Assembly: GCA_020746995.1 (NCBI GenBank)
Contig: JAGPXD010000001.1
Span: forward strand, 1,364,001-1,428,000
DNA: 64,000 nt
Source of the DNA: Plectosphaerella cucumerina
Taxonomy: Eukaryota > Ascomycota > Sordariomycetes > Glomerellales > Plectosphaerellaceae
Direction of reading: 5' to 3'
Position 1 is the first letter of the stretch, and the number at the start of each line of letters is the position of its first letter. Below are positions 43,684 to 53,158 of this stretch, in pieces. Made by a program: the position numbers and the translations under genes. The notes beneath the pieces were generated by a model. The model saw only the letters and a program-made list of their open reading frames with translations. It ran no database searches and was not told the origin of the DNA.

Positions 43684-44568
43684 TCACCCCTCCAGCGAAA
43701 ACCCGACATCCCCCGCCTCCCGGCCCATCTTCACCAACATCTCCCGCATATGCTCCGCCCTATTCCTCTCCACCTCCCCCAGCCCTCCCAAGTCCACACG
43801 GTCAACCCATCCCCTCAAGCCGTGCTGCAACACATTCCGCGCCCGCAGCGCACTGCCCCCGACATGCCCCGCGCTCCCGTGCAGAGTCATTCTCTCCCTC
43901 GCCGCCGAGTAAGCGCCCCGATGCAAGATGTTATTGTTATAGAAAACAACATCGCCCGCGGCCAGCTTCACGACCATCTGCCCCGGCATGTCCGGCTCAA
44001 ACGGCCCCGCCCGCCGCTCAGCATCAGTGCGCGCCCGTAGATGCGACCCCGGCACGACAATGAGACTCTCATCATCAAAAAGCGCCATATTCCACTGCGC
44101 CGAAAAAGCCGGCCGACGGAGCCTCTCAAGCTCCTCTTCAGCCGTCGCCGTAGCAGGAATGTCATCCCGGTGCCACCGCAGCTCAAAGTCCGTGTCGGGC
44201 CTCACCAGGAGGTTAAACAGCTCCATGACCAGGTCATCGTCGCCGCAGCCCAGAAGCTCCCTCGTAGGCGCGATGACGGCGTCGGAGAAGTACGCGCGCA
44301 CAAAGGCGCTGCTGTCCGGGAGGTCGGGGTGCATCAGGCCCTGGACGCCCCAGATGCCGGTCGGTGGCGGGACGCCGGGGGTCGACTCGGGCCAGGGCGG
44401 GAACTGCTTGGGCAGGGTGCGAACGTGCGGCCAGTTGCCGGAGCGGGCGAGGGCGGCAGTGCGTGCTGTGGCTTCGCGGAGCTCGGTGAGGGCGGCGGGG
44501 GAGAGGGCCGAAGGGACGACGACGAAGCCGTCGCGGTTGAGGCGGTCGAGCAGCGAGATTCCGGTCAT
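43684..44568 (-). CDS. Phytanoyl-CoA dioxygenase-family Fe(II)/2-oxoglutarate enzyme
   Basis: One frame of 294 residues. The double-stranded beta-helix iron site is visible as WHRDDIP (His133, Asp135) and the distal LHRGAY (His216), with Arg224 or Arg226 as the likely 2-oxoglutarate anchor. The opening LLDRLNRDGFVVVPSALSP is the usual PhyH start, and FNLLVRPDTDFELRWHRDD and VVPGSHLRARTDAERR are typical. It should hydroxylate a small molecule using Fe(II), oxygen and 2-oxoglutarate. The substrate cannot be read from sequence; fungal members often act on specialised metabolites. It ends in GFSLEG, with no clear peroxisomal signal. All key ligands appear intact. Confidence 0.88.
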   Translation of the reverse strand: MTGISLLDRLNRDGFVVVPSALSPAALTELREATARTAALARSGNWPHVRTLPKQFPPWPESTPGVPPPTGIWGVQGLMHPDLPDSSAFVRAYFSDAVIAPTRELLGCGDDDLVMELFNLLVRPDTDFELRWHRDDIPATATAEEELERLRRPAFSAQWNMALFDDESLIVVPGSHLRARTDAERRAGPFEPDMPGQMVVKLAAGDVVFYNNNILHRGAYSAARERMTLHGSAGHVGGSALRARNVLQHGLRGWVDRVDLGGLGEVERNRAEHMREMLVKMGREAGDVGFSLEG

Positions 44569-44938
44569 TTTGGTAAGGAAGTGAGTGAGTGAGTGATGTT
44601 GACTGATGAAGTCGTTGTAGATGCTATTGATGACCCGGATGCGGCACCGTGACCCTTCTTCTTGTATCTGAGCCAGATGAAAGAACCACTGAGGGGATCC
44701 AGCTGCTGGTGGGGTAGCGCGCGTCTAGTCCACAGATCGCTGCAACGTTTCAATCAGCAGCGCCGCATACGGCTGGCGGGGGCGGGATGCAGGTCGTCAG
44801 CTCGTGCCACTCGACGAAAATACACGGCATGGGACGGTACAGATGCATGCTCGAGGCAGGTTCATTTTGCTACTCATACATCCGGGTATCACTGTGCCGC
44901 CTGCTCTCTGGCAGCGGTCTTATTCCCCAAGGCTCCCT
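44569..44938. other. Intergenic region, no gene seen
   Basis: Between two minus-strand genes; must hold the promoter of the dioxygenase gene. No clear motif. Confidence 0.4.
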
Positions 44939-46180
44939 TTACTTGGTCTCCTTCTTGGCGTCCTTCTTGGCCTTGTCGATAATGTCCTGGGCCTTGCTCG
45001 ACTTCTCCTCGAGCACCTTCTTCACCTCCTCGAGCGTCTCCTTGAGGAGCTTCTCGCCCTCGTCCTTGTGCTTGTCGGCCACCTCGCCCAGGGCCTTCAG
45101 CTTGGGCAGGATCTCGTCACCGTTGGGAATCATCTTGAAGTACTTGTCCAGGCCTGCGAAGCCGGCGGCACCGCCAGCGGCCGACTTGGCCTTGTCGACG
45201 GCGTCGTTGACGTAGCCCTCGAGGCCGCCCAGGTCACCCGACTCGATGGCCTTCTTGGCCTTCTCAAAGAGCTCGGCGGCATTGCCCTGGCGGAGGGCGT
45301 CGGCATTGTTCTCAACAAGCTCCTTGACCTTGGGGTTCTTGTCAAGCAGGGGCTTCGCCTCCTCAAGGCCACGCTTCCAGGCCTCGTCACCGAGCTTGCG
45401 AACCTGCTCAACCTTCTCTTCGATGATCTTGCGTGCCTTGTCGAGGTTCTCGGCGTTGAAGCCGCCAGAGGCGAGGTCCTTCAGCTGCTTCCACGTCTCG
45501 TCGACCTGCTTCTTGGCCTCGGGGCCGTACTTGTCGCCCATCTGCTTCAACTGGTCGACGCTGCCACCAAGCTTCTCCTTGGCCTGGGGGTGGTTGTCGA
45601 GCAGGTCCGCGGCGGCGTCGGTGGTGAGGTCGGCCAGCTTCTTTGAGAGATCGGCGACGGCCTCGTAGGCGCGAGAGGCGGCGTCCATGGAGAAGCCGGC
45701 TTTTGCGACCTCCTGGAAGTGCTTGTAGGCATCGTTGACAATCTTGTCAGCCTCATCCTTGTGGTTCTCGCGGATCTTCTCCCAGTCGTTGAAGGCGGCA
45801 TCGACGTATGCGCGGCCGCCGGGCACCCAGGCGACGTAGGAGTAGAGGAGCTGCTTGATGTAGCCTGCGGCCTCATCCGCCGAGGGCGTCTTCTCCTGCA
45901 GCTTGCTGGCGGCCGCCTGGTACTTCTGCTCGGCCTCCTTGACCGTCTTGTTCACCGTGGAGACGGCGCGGCCGGTGGGAGTGAAGGTGAAGGCACCGTA
46001 GCAGAGGGCGGCACCGAGGACACCGCCGGCAATGCCCGCGGCGAAGCCCGAGCCGCCGCCTGCCGCGGCAGGGGAGGCTGACGAGGTGGTAGACTGGAAG
46101 CGTGCCTGGCGGCGGGGGACGCGAGCGGCGCGGGCGGCCCTGGGGAGGGCGGTGCGAACGGCTGGTCGTGCGGCGAGCAT
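44939..46180 (-). CDS. Mitochondrial LEA/apolipoprotein-like helical protein
   Basis: One frame of 413 residues. Residues 1-30 are a clear mitochondrial presequence (MLAARPAVRTALPRAARAAR, then VPRRQARFQS). A Gly/Ala span (about 46-65, GFAAGIAGGVLGAALCYGAF) could insert in the inner membrane. The remaining 340 residues are almost all amphipathic helix rich in Lys, Glu, Ala and Asp, with short repeats such as NPKVKELVENNADALRQG and DEGEKLLKETLEEVKKVLEE. This is the composition of late-embryogenesis-abundant or apolipoprotein-like proteins. A conserved-looking block is YIKQLLYSYVAWVPGGRAYV, followed by DAAFNDWEKIRENHKDEADK. I do not know a function; membrane protection or cristae shaping under stress is a guess. 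Confidence 0.78.
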   Translation of the reverse strand: MLAARPAVRTALPRAARAARVPRRQARFQSTTSSASPAAAGGGSGFAAGIAGGVLGAALCYGAFTFTPTGRAVSTVNKTVKEAEQKYQAAASKLQEKTPSADEAAGYIKQLLYSYVAWVPGGRAYVDAAFNDWEKIRENHKDEADKIVNDAYKHFQEVAKAGFSMDAASRAYEAVADLSKKLADLTTDAAADLLDNHPQAKEKLGGSVDQLKQMGDKYGPEAKKQVDETWKQLKDLASGGFNAENLDKARKIIEEKVEQVRKLGDEAWKRGLEEAKPLLDKNPKVKELVENNADALRQGNAAELFEKAKKAIESGDLGGLEGYVNDAVDKAKSAAGGAAGFAGLDKYFKMIPNGDEILPKLKALGEVADKHKDEGEKLLKETLEEVKKVLEEKSSKAQDIIDKAKKDAKKETK

Positions 46181-47703
46181 GGTTACTATGGAGGTGTGTG
46201 GTGTGTATGAAGGTGGTTGATTACAGAGGATTTCCGAATTGTTGCGAGGAGAGAGAAGTGAAGAGAAATGAAGCCGTGGTGAGATGGTTCTGGATGAGTA
46301 GGTAGTTCAAGCGGGAGGCGAGATGGCAGTTTGCACCGGCAGCTCGAGCTGTTTTGTTTTACGAGGGAGCTCTAGCTCCAGCTTGTGCTCCTGTTCAAGC
46401 CGAGGAAGGAGCTCCGGACCAAACGCTACGTCACAGGCACCGGACCCAAGCACAAGCCCAAGCCCGGGCCCAGGACGGGGCAAGCTCGTGTGCTTGTTCG
46501 TCATTCTAACGAAAGAAGCCGACGGCGCACGAACGGATCGAATTGGGAATGACGCAGGTACCTGCTGGAATGGCAGCTGAACTGGGTGCGGCGCAGGTGC
46601 AAAGCTGTGGAGGTAGCTGGAAAGGAGGCGGGGAGAGCGGGATGGGAACAGAAGCTCCGACATGGTGACATCAGTGCCGCATCCAAGCGTGTATTGCGGG
46701 GCCGTCTGGGGCAGCAAGGGCAGGCAAGGGCAGGCAATCCGGATCGCTCAGACAAGCTTTGAGTCTCGACCTTCGGGCTGTCCTTAATTTAATGGCCGAA
46801 GCGTTCCGCCGCCTCCCGCTGGAGATGATGCTTCGATTGGCCAATGCCTTGAATTGATTCAATGGATTGGAGCGGGCTTCAACCCGTGGTGAAGTGTCCT
46901 CCCGTTGTCTATGCCGGCCGGGAATGCGCCGATCGGCTCCAATTCGGTGTACAGACACTTTGATATCTGGACAGGAGGGATGGCTATCGGGATAGATGGC
47001 CAGAAAAAAGAGTTGACAAAGACACAATGCCATCTAGACTTGGACAGCCAACAGAATCGAATTGCTAAATACAATGCTTCTCCCATTCTCTCCTTGGCCC
47101 CTGAACCTGGCCTGGACCCCCACGGTTTCACCGGGGAGTCGGACACCAAGAGCCCCGGTCGAAGTCCAGGACTTTGGGGTTCAAGTTTCCAGCTGCTCTC
47201 AGCAAGCACCAGCTGCCGCTCGGCTCACCGCCATCCACAGTCTCAACAGCCCCGACCGACCCTCGTTACGATAGCTCGGGACGCCCGCCAAAGCCTGGCC
47301 TGGCCTGGCCCGTCGGGAAAAAGCTGGGCGCGTCTCGTGGTCCTCACATCCCACGCACCGCATCCCGCGCAATCTCCTCCCCACGATCCGGGGTCCTTCT
47401 TTAATCCATCGACATCTCTGCCGGGCTTCACTTCTGCCGTCCATTGTCCTGCTGCTATCCGTCCCGTCATTGATCTGCTCTGGATAATACTTGAACCGCC
47501 GCCGAGTCCGCAGCCAAGCGCCCGAGTCCCCGAGCCGCCTATCAACTTGACCCAGTGACTGTGCGCTGCACGGCCGAGATCAACGACTCAGGATCTTCAC
47601 CTCTCACAAGGCTCTTCGTCTACCGCCCGACGACACACCTTCATTTCAACACACTCCCTCAGACGATCGACCTTTCTAATTCAACTACACAACCTCAGTC
47701 ATC
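46181..47703. other. Divergent promoter region, no gene seen
   Basis: This 1523-base region separates the divergent LEA-like and Sym1-like genes. Overlapping frames at 46671-47558 show no protein-like composition. No RNA gene or repeat was recognised. Confidence 0.5.
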
Positions 47704-48325
47704 ATGGTTCTCGCCTGGTACGTGCCCCTTCGGTTACCTATCCAGACCCAGCGGCTAACGTCCCCAGGTACCGCGCCAGCCTGGCTGCGCGCCCGCTGCT
47801 CACGCAGAGCGTCACCACCTCCCTCCTCTTCGCAACCGGCGACATCATGGCCCAGCAGGCCGTCGACAGGCGCGGCCTCAAGGGCCACGATTTCTCGCGC
47901 ACCACCCGCATGGCCCTCTACGGCGGCTGTACGTCCCCTTCCCCCATCTTTGCAACATGTGCCCCTTGCTGACCCCCCTAGTCGTCTTCGGCCCCGTGGC
48001 CACGACATGGTTCAACTTCCTCGCCCGCAACGTCGTCCACCGCAACCAGACAGTGCAGACTGTGGCCCGCGTCGCCTGCGACCAGGGCATCTTCGCCCCC
48101 ATCATGATCGGTGTCTTCCTCTCTTCCATGGCTACGCTCGAGGGAACCAGCCCCCAGGAGAAGCTCGATCGCAACTACCGCACCGCCCTGACGAGCAACT
48201 ACTACATCTGGCCCGCCGTGCAGGCCGTCAACTTCACCTTCATTCCGCCGCCGCACCGCCTGCTCTTCGTCAACGTCATCAGCGTTGGCTGGAACTGCTA
48301 CCTCAGCTTCCTCAACAGTGCGTAA
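47704..48325 (+). CDS. SYM1: Mpv17/PMP22-family membrane protein (Sym1-like)
   Basis: Exons 47704..47717, 47768..47928 and 47982..48325 give 172 residues, the normal family size. Exon 1 is just 14 bases (MVLA plus part of Trp). Family features are WYRASLAARPLLTQSVTTSL, LFATGDIMAQQAV, the GPVATTWFNFL block after the second splice, and the C-terminal WPAVQAVNFTFIPPPHRLLF with WNCYLSFLN. Four hydrophobic spans can be drawn. In yeast, Sym1 is a mitochondrial inner-membrane channel-like protein needed for growth on ethanol at high temperature; peroxisomal relatives also exist, so the organelle is not certain. Both introns are 50-53 bases and join in frame. Confidence 0.92.
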
Positions 48326-49270
48326 GGGGTACACCATGCGCAGAGGGGAGAGGGAAGGGAAGGAATGGGGAGCAGGGCATTCAAAGCATGCGGCGTTTCT
48401 TTGGCTGGGCCAGCATCGGCGACTTGCATGTAGCGCCTCGGTTCTAATAGATTTTATTGCATCAAGCTGGTGATGGATGACCTGCTCCTCACCGTGATGC
48501 ATCTGATGAGCAAATGCACTCCATTGCTTGGACTCTATCAGGACCTTCCTACTTACCTACCTGCTTTCCCTTGCTTACTACCCATCTGAGGCAATTGCCT
48601 GTTCCTCATGGCAGGATCACCAAGAAGAAGGAGGTTGAGTACTTGCCTTGGTGTCTGATCTGACAATATAAATACCCTGCGCCCTCCCATCTAACTAACC
48701 TTTCACCTTACCACTACACTACTCATTCAATTGCTCTTACATTTGGGGCACTCCACCCTATCCCCGCAGCCAGTTTGGCAGCCTCTTCCCCATCCCAGCC
48801 TTGCTTGCTGCATTCACGTCTCGCTCGCCCAAACTGGGCCCACATCAAACCTCAAGCTCCTGCCGCCCTCACCTGCACTTTTACCATTTCACAACACCAA
48901 AATACCGTACCTGCCCTCCCAACTCGCAACCAACCTCAATTCACGGCGCCGGCATCACGTGTTTTCCACAGTGCGCACGTGATTTAGCGTGACTTTATCC
49001 GGTTCTCATCGCATTCACCAAGTTCACAACTGCCGTTCCTGCCTTGACCACTCCCCCAGCCGCCCTCTACCTCAGGCGTCAAGGGACAAAAGGTTTTCCA
49101 CCCACAACCTTTTGCGAACTTCTTTTCCTGTTCTTCTCTTCTCTTCTCATCAGCAAACTCCTTCGATCTCCATCCCCAAACAGCTTTGCTGTTCACATCA
49201 ACCACTCCTTTGAGCATCACCCTGCACATCACCGATTCAGACAAGGCATCGTCGAGTGCCAGCAGTGGCG
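48326..49270. other. Intergenic region with promoter of the helicase gene
   Basis: No gene seen. TATAAATA lies at 48667-48674 and is followed by a C/T-rich leader. If transcription starts about 30 bases later, the helicase mRNA has a 5' UTR of roughly 570 bases. Confidence 0.5.
48667..48674 (+). promoter_or_regulatory. TATA box
   Basis: TATAAATA matches the consensus and is followed by a pyrimidine-rich stretch typical of fungal transcription starts. It is the best core-promoter candidate for the helicase gene at 49271, at an unusually long distance. Confidence 0.45.
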
Positions 49271-52200
49271 ATGGCCACATTTGCAAAGAAGTCTCGAGCT
49301 CGGGTGGCGATTGTACAGTCCTTCTCGGACAACCCTGCCCAGGCTGTCGTCGGTCTTGAGCAGGAATTGATCAGCGCACACTTGACGGCGATTCGCAACC
49401 CCCAAGGAGAATCTTACATCGGCCTAACCATCGACATCCCCTTGGGTAACGGAGATCAATCTGCCAACGAGAAAGCTGGCTTCGGCGTCCGCCACACCTG
49501 TAAGTCGACTCGGCCATCCTGTCTTGCCCCCTTGAGCTCCTACTGACCGGAACCAGACGATCGCGAGGTGGGCCAAGTGGTTGAGCAACACGCACATCAA
49601 ATCACCATCAAGTTCCCACGAGGAGAATTCACACTCGAAGCCACCTCAGCAGGCTCTTCTGAGTGGAACACTGATGGAGATCTTGCACATGTCATCATTC
49701 ACCTCGCTCCTGGTGCCACCTCTACGATCAAAGGCTTCGGCACACCGTTCGCCAACGTCCAGGACAAGGCCATCGAGGCCGTTGTGAACGACAATTGCCC
49801 TCTCGGTACCACCGGTGTCACTCTCGAGGAGATTGTTACACAGCGAGAGTTTCGACTGGTGGTCAAAGGCACCCCAGCTTCCATCGCTTCAGAGTTCTCA
49901 GCCCACACTCTCCCCGCTCCATTCGTGTACCCCTACGGTACCGACCACACTTGGGCAAAAGACAAATACGTCGAGCTCCTGAAGACCACGGCTTCCAAGT
50001 CGTCTTTTGCACCTGCATACAGCTACGAGGACGACAATGCTCATGTCGCTGTGACGTCTCACATCAACTGTCAAGACACCCTGTGGCTTGACGACGAGGT
50101 CGCTCAGATTGCAAAGTACAAGAACGACGCCTACTTTGTGCCGATGGAGGACAAAATCTGCCGCAACAATCGTGGCCGTCAATACTTTCTCGTCCTGCCA
50201 TCCGCTCACGAGATCCATACCGGCAGGCACAGGAATGCCTGGTGCCGACTCACGAAGGAGGGTGGCTTCAAGTTGGTGATTGATGGCAGCAGCACGAAGT
50301 GGTAAGTCCCGTGTCATTGTTTCACTCCCTTGGACACTCATTAATCACATTCAGGAAATGCTGTGTTGTGGGCAACCCCAAGGAGATTGAGTCTCTGCAA
50401 GATCACGCCCGCCTTCAGACAGATCTTGTCCTGCACATCCTCTCGGACGCGCCAGCCAAGAAGGACGAGACGTTTCAACCCTCGTTCTTTGCCAATCGAC
50501 AGCAGGCAGAGATGGCTGGAAGGGCGCAGTAGAACAGCGCCTCGTTCCTCCTCGACGCCCAGATGGACGAGCTGGTTCGCAAAGTCAACGCCGTCAATTT
50601 GTACGCCACGAATGCGCCACCATTCACCTCCATTTATGGCCGGGCCAAGTCGACGATCGTCAAGGATCGCCAGGCACTCCATCGTGCACTCATGCGAGGC
50701 AATGGTTTCTTTGAATGGATGGCTTCCGAGAGCGAGTCTACTCCCAACTCGCCTGACGATAGCCCTGAGACCGACATTGTCGAATCATTCGCCAGAACCA
50801 CCATTGGAGGCACCTCCAAGCTAAGGAGCCTTCCAATTCTGGACTTCACAGACGTCAAGAATCACTCCTACTTGCAGGCTATAATGATGGAGCTTCTACC
50901 ACAGGATCGCGACAGGGCGATGACATACTTCCGCCACCGCCATCTTGGACTCGGTCTGTTCACCGCGGTAAGTTTATCCTCTTGCTCTCCGGAAGTCAGC
51001 CCAAGACTGACATCTCCCAGGGTCCTGGCTTTGGCAAGACAACAATGATATCGGTGGCTGCCCTCGTCATGGAGAACCACCTGGGCCCGGTGCTTGTCTC
51101 GGCCCCGAGCAACGTCGCCGTCGACAACTTTGCGGCGAGGATCGACCGTCTCTCAGCCAGCATTGTACAGCGTCACAATGAGGCCCTTGCACTCGACAGC
51201 CCGGACCGAGCTCACCTACGAATGGTTGTTCGTGTCTACAACTACAAGCAGGAAAGAACAGCTTTCAAAAACCTGCTTCTCTGTCCCTCGGACATTGAAC
51301 ACGCACTTCCTACCCATCGTGCCGGCTGGGGTGCCCCGCCAAAGTGGCAGTTCAAGTTGTCCCTCGCCTACTGGCTTCTGACAGTGTTCCGGGCAACCTC
51401 CGTCAGCGGAGTTGAGGAAATTGGCCCTGATCACAGCCAGGCTCTGAGGAACTTTCAGGAAGCTCTCGATACGCGTGCGGAGCTTGCGGCCATCCACAGC
51501 CTCGCAGCCGGCAAGATTCCCTGGGCGTCAGCGAAGGCCGCCCTCGATGACAGCGTGATCTGCAGGCTCTTTGACGAGCTGATCTCGATTGCCAACTTTG
51601 TGGCCACAACCCCCGCCGCCTCCAATTCGGGCGGCCGTACTGGAGTCTTTGGATTCAAGCACAATCGCGCGCAAGGTCTCGTTGTCGATGAGGCAGCCAA
51701 CATGAACCGTGCAGACCTGGCTTGTGTCTGGGGCAACGTGTTGACGCCGTGCTTTCTGGCGGGTGACCCGAAGCAGCTGCCACCGACAATCCTTACCAGC
51801 GAATACGAGAAGGACACCACCGGCAATCTTCACAACCGCCTGGCTGGAGACGGAGAGATCTCTCCACTTCTCTTCCTTCAGGCATCGGGCATCCCCGTGT
51901 TCCGCATGCACGTTCAGCTCCGAATCGCGCGAGGCTTGTTCGATATCGTCGCCAAAGAGGTTTACCCTGGTGTCCCTTTCTCCTACGCCGAGGTTTGCAA
52001 TATCAACCAGGCAAGATTCACACCAGGTCACCTTTTGGAGTCCTTCATCAGCGAAAAGTATCCGAGCGTCAGGCGCCCAGCGGAGGATCACCTCAGTCCA
52101 ATGTTCATTCACTGCCCGGGCACCATGGTTATCACCAGCTCATCCGGTTCGAAGCGCAGCGATGACCAAGTCCTCGTGGCTCTGAGATTCATCGCGGACT

Positions 52201-52610
52201 TGGTGAACTCGAAGGATATCGACCCATCTCGCATTGCGATGATCGCGACATACAGCGCCAATGTTGAGTGCATCGAGAGAATGCGCCGCCAGCACAGAAT
52301 GGAATTCGGCTTCCTCGAGGCCATGCCTCGCGCCTACACGGTCGACAGCTTCCAAGGCCAAGAGGCCGACATCATCATCGCGGTCATGGGCACAACCCGT
52401 CAGACGGGTGCTGGATTCACAAGGGACCCTCAGCGGCTCAACGTTCTTCTCACTCGCGCACGCGCAGGCCTCGTCCTCGTGGGAGACATTACGACCATGG
52501 GAGGACGACCCCCCTTGCCTGGAAAGGACGAGACTTTCCTCCTGAACCTCCACCTGGCTCTATGCAGGCTTGGACGAGTTGCGAACATCGAGGCTCTGCA
52601 GAGGCGTTGA
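49271..52610 (+). CDS. SF1 (Upf1-like) helicase, frame broken by one TAG
   Basis: Four exons (49271..49499, 49557..50301, 50355..50967, 51021..52610) join in frame over 1059 codons, but codon 384 is TAG (50530-50532). On either side the frame stays protein-like (NRQQAEMAGRAQ, then NSASFLLDAQMDELVRKVNA). The C-terminal half has all SF1 motifs: Walker A GPGFGKTT (530-537), LVVDEAANMNRADL, GDPKQLPPTIL, TVDSFQGQEADIIIAVMG and RLNVLLTRARAGLVLVGD. These place it with Upf1/DNA2-type AAA_12 helicases of RNA or DNA metabolism. The N-terminal 380 residues are not recognised. A CAG-to-TAG change, readthrough, or a sequence error could explain the stop; a fragment starting at 50563 would still hold the whole helicase core. 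The ATG at 49271 is chosen over the GTG upstream at 49256. Confidence 0.8.
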
Positions 52611-52691
52611 GAGAAGACACACGACTGGAAAGATTTTGGGAAGCACGGGATTTATACACAGAAAAAGGATGGCAATGATGCAAGAGGCAAC

Positions 52692-53158
52692 GGTGGCCGG
52701 ACGAAGCTGAACGAAACTGGCACACACACAATCGCCAACCGAAACAGCACGGCACACCACTCACAGCACAAGCCATCCGCGAACGAAAAAAGCATCAGAT
52801 ACAGTGTGTCACTGGTGGCCGACAGAAGATGAAGGGAACTGGCACACATGACGCCGGCCGAAACATCACGGCAGACACTACACACAACTCGGAAGCATCA
52901 CGAAGGAGAAAACAACAGATGCAGTTTGTCACTGGTGGCCGAAAGAAGACGAAGGGAACTGGCACACACACACACACGATCGCCGCCCAACATCACGGCA
53001 GACACTACACACAGCTCGGATGCAACATGAAGGAGGAAAGATGCAGCTTGTCAATGGTGGCCGAAAAAAGATGGAAGGGAACTGGCACACACGATCGCCG
53101 CCCAAACATCACGGCAGCAGCACCACGAATGACATGAGGCATCAGAAATGAAGGGAAA
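52692..53158. repeat. Minisatellite: four imperfect ~120-base tandem copies
   Basis: Copies begin at about 52692, 52814, 52934 and 53056, so the period is 120-122 bases. Each copy starts GGTGGCCG(A/G)..GAAG, then has a GAA(C/G)..AACTGGCACACA core, a CATCACGGCA block and ACAGATGCAGTTTGTCA-like end. The copies differ by point changes and small CA-run length changes; the last is incomplete. They lie 82 bases after the helicase stop, probably in its 3' UTR or just past it. Confidence 0.82.

Noticed and set aside
50466..50537. An intron that would remove the helicase TAG
   Set aside because: Acceptor-like AACAG exists after the stop, but the only possible donors (GTTTCA, GTTCTT) are poor and the sequence removed is protein-like.
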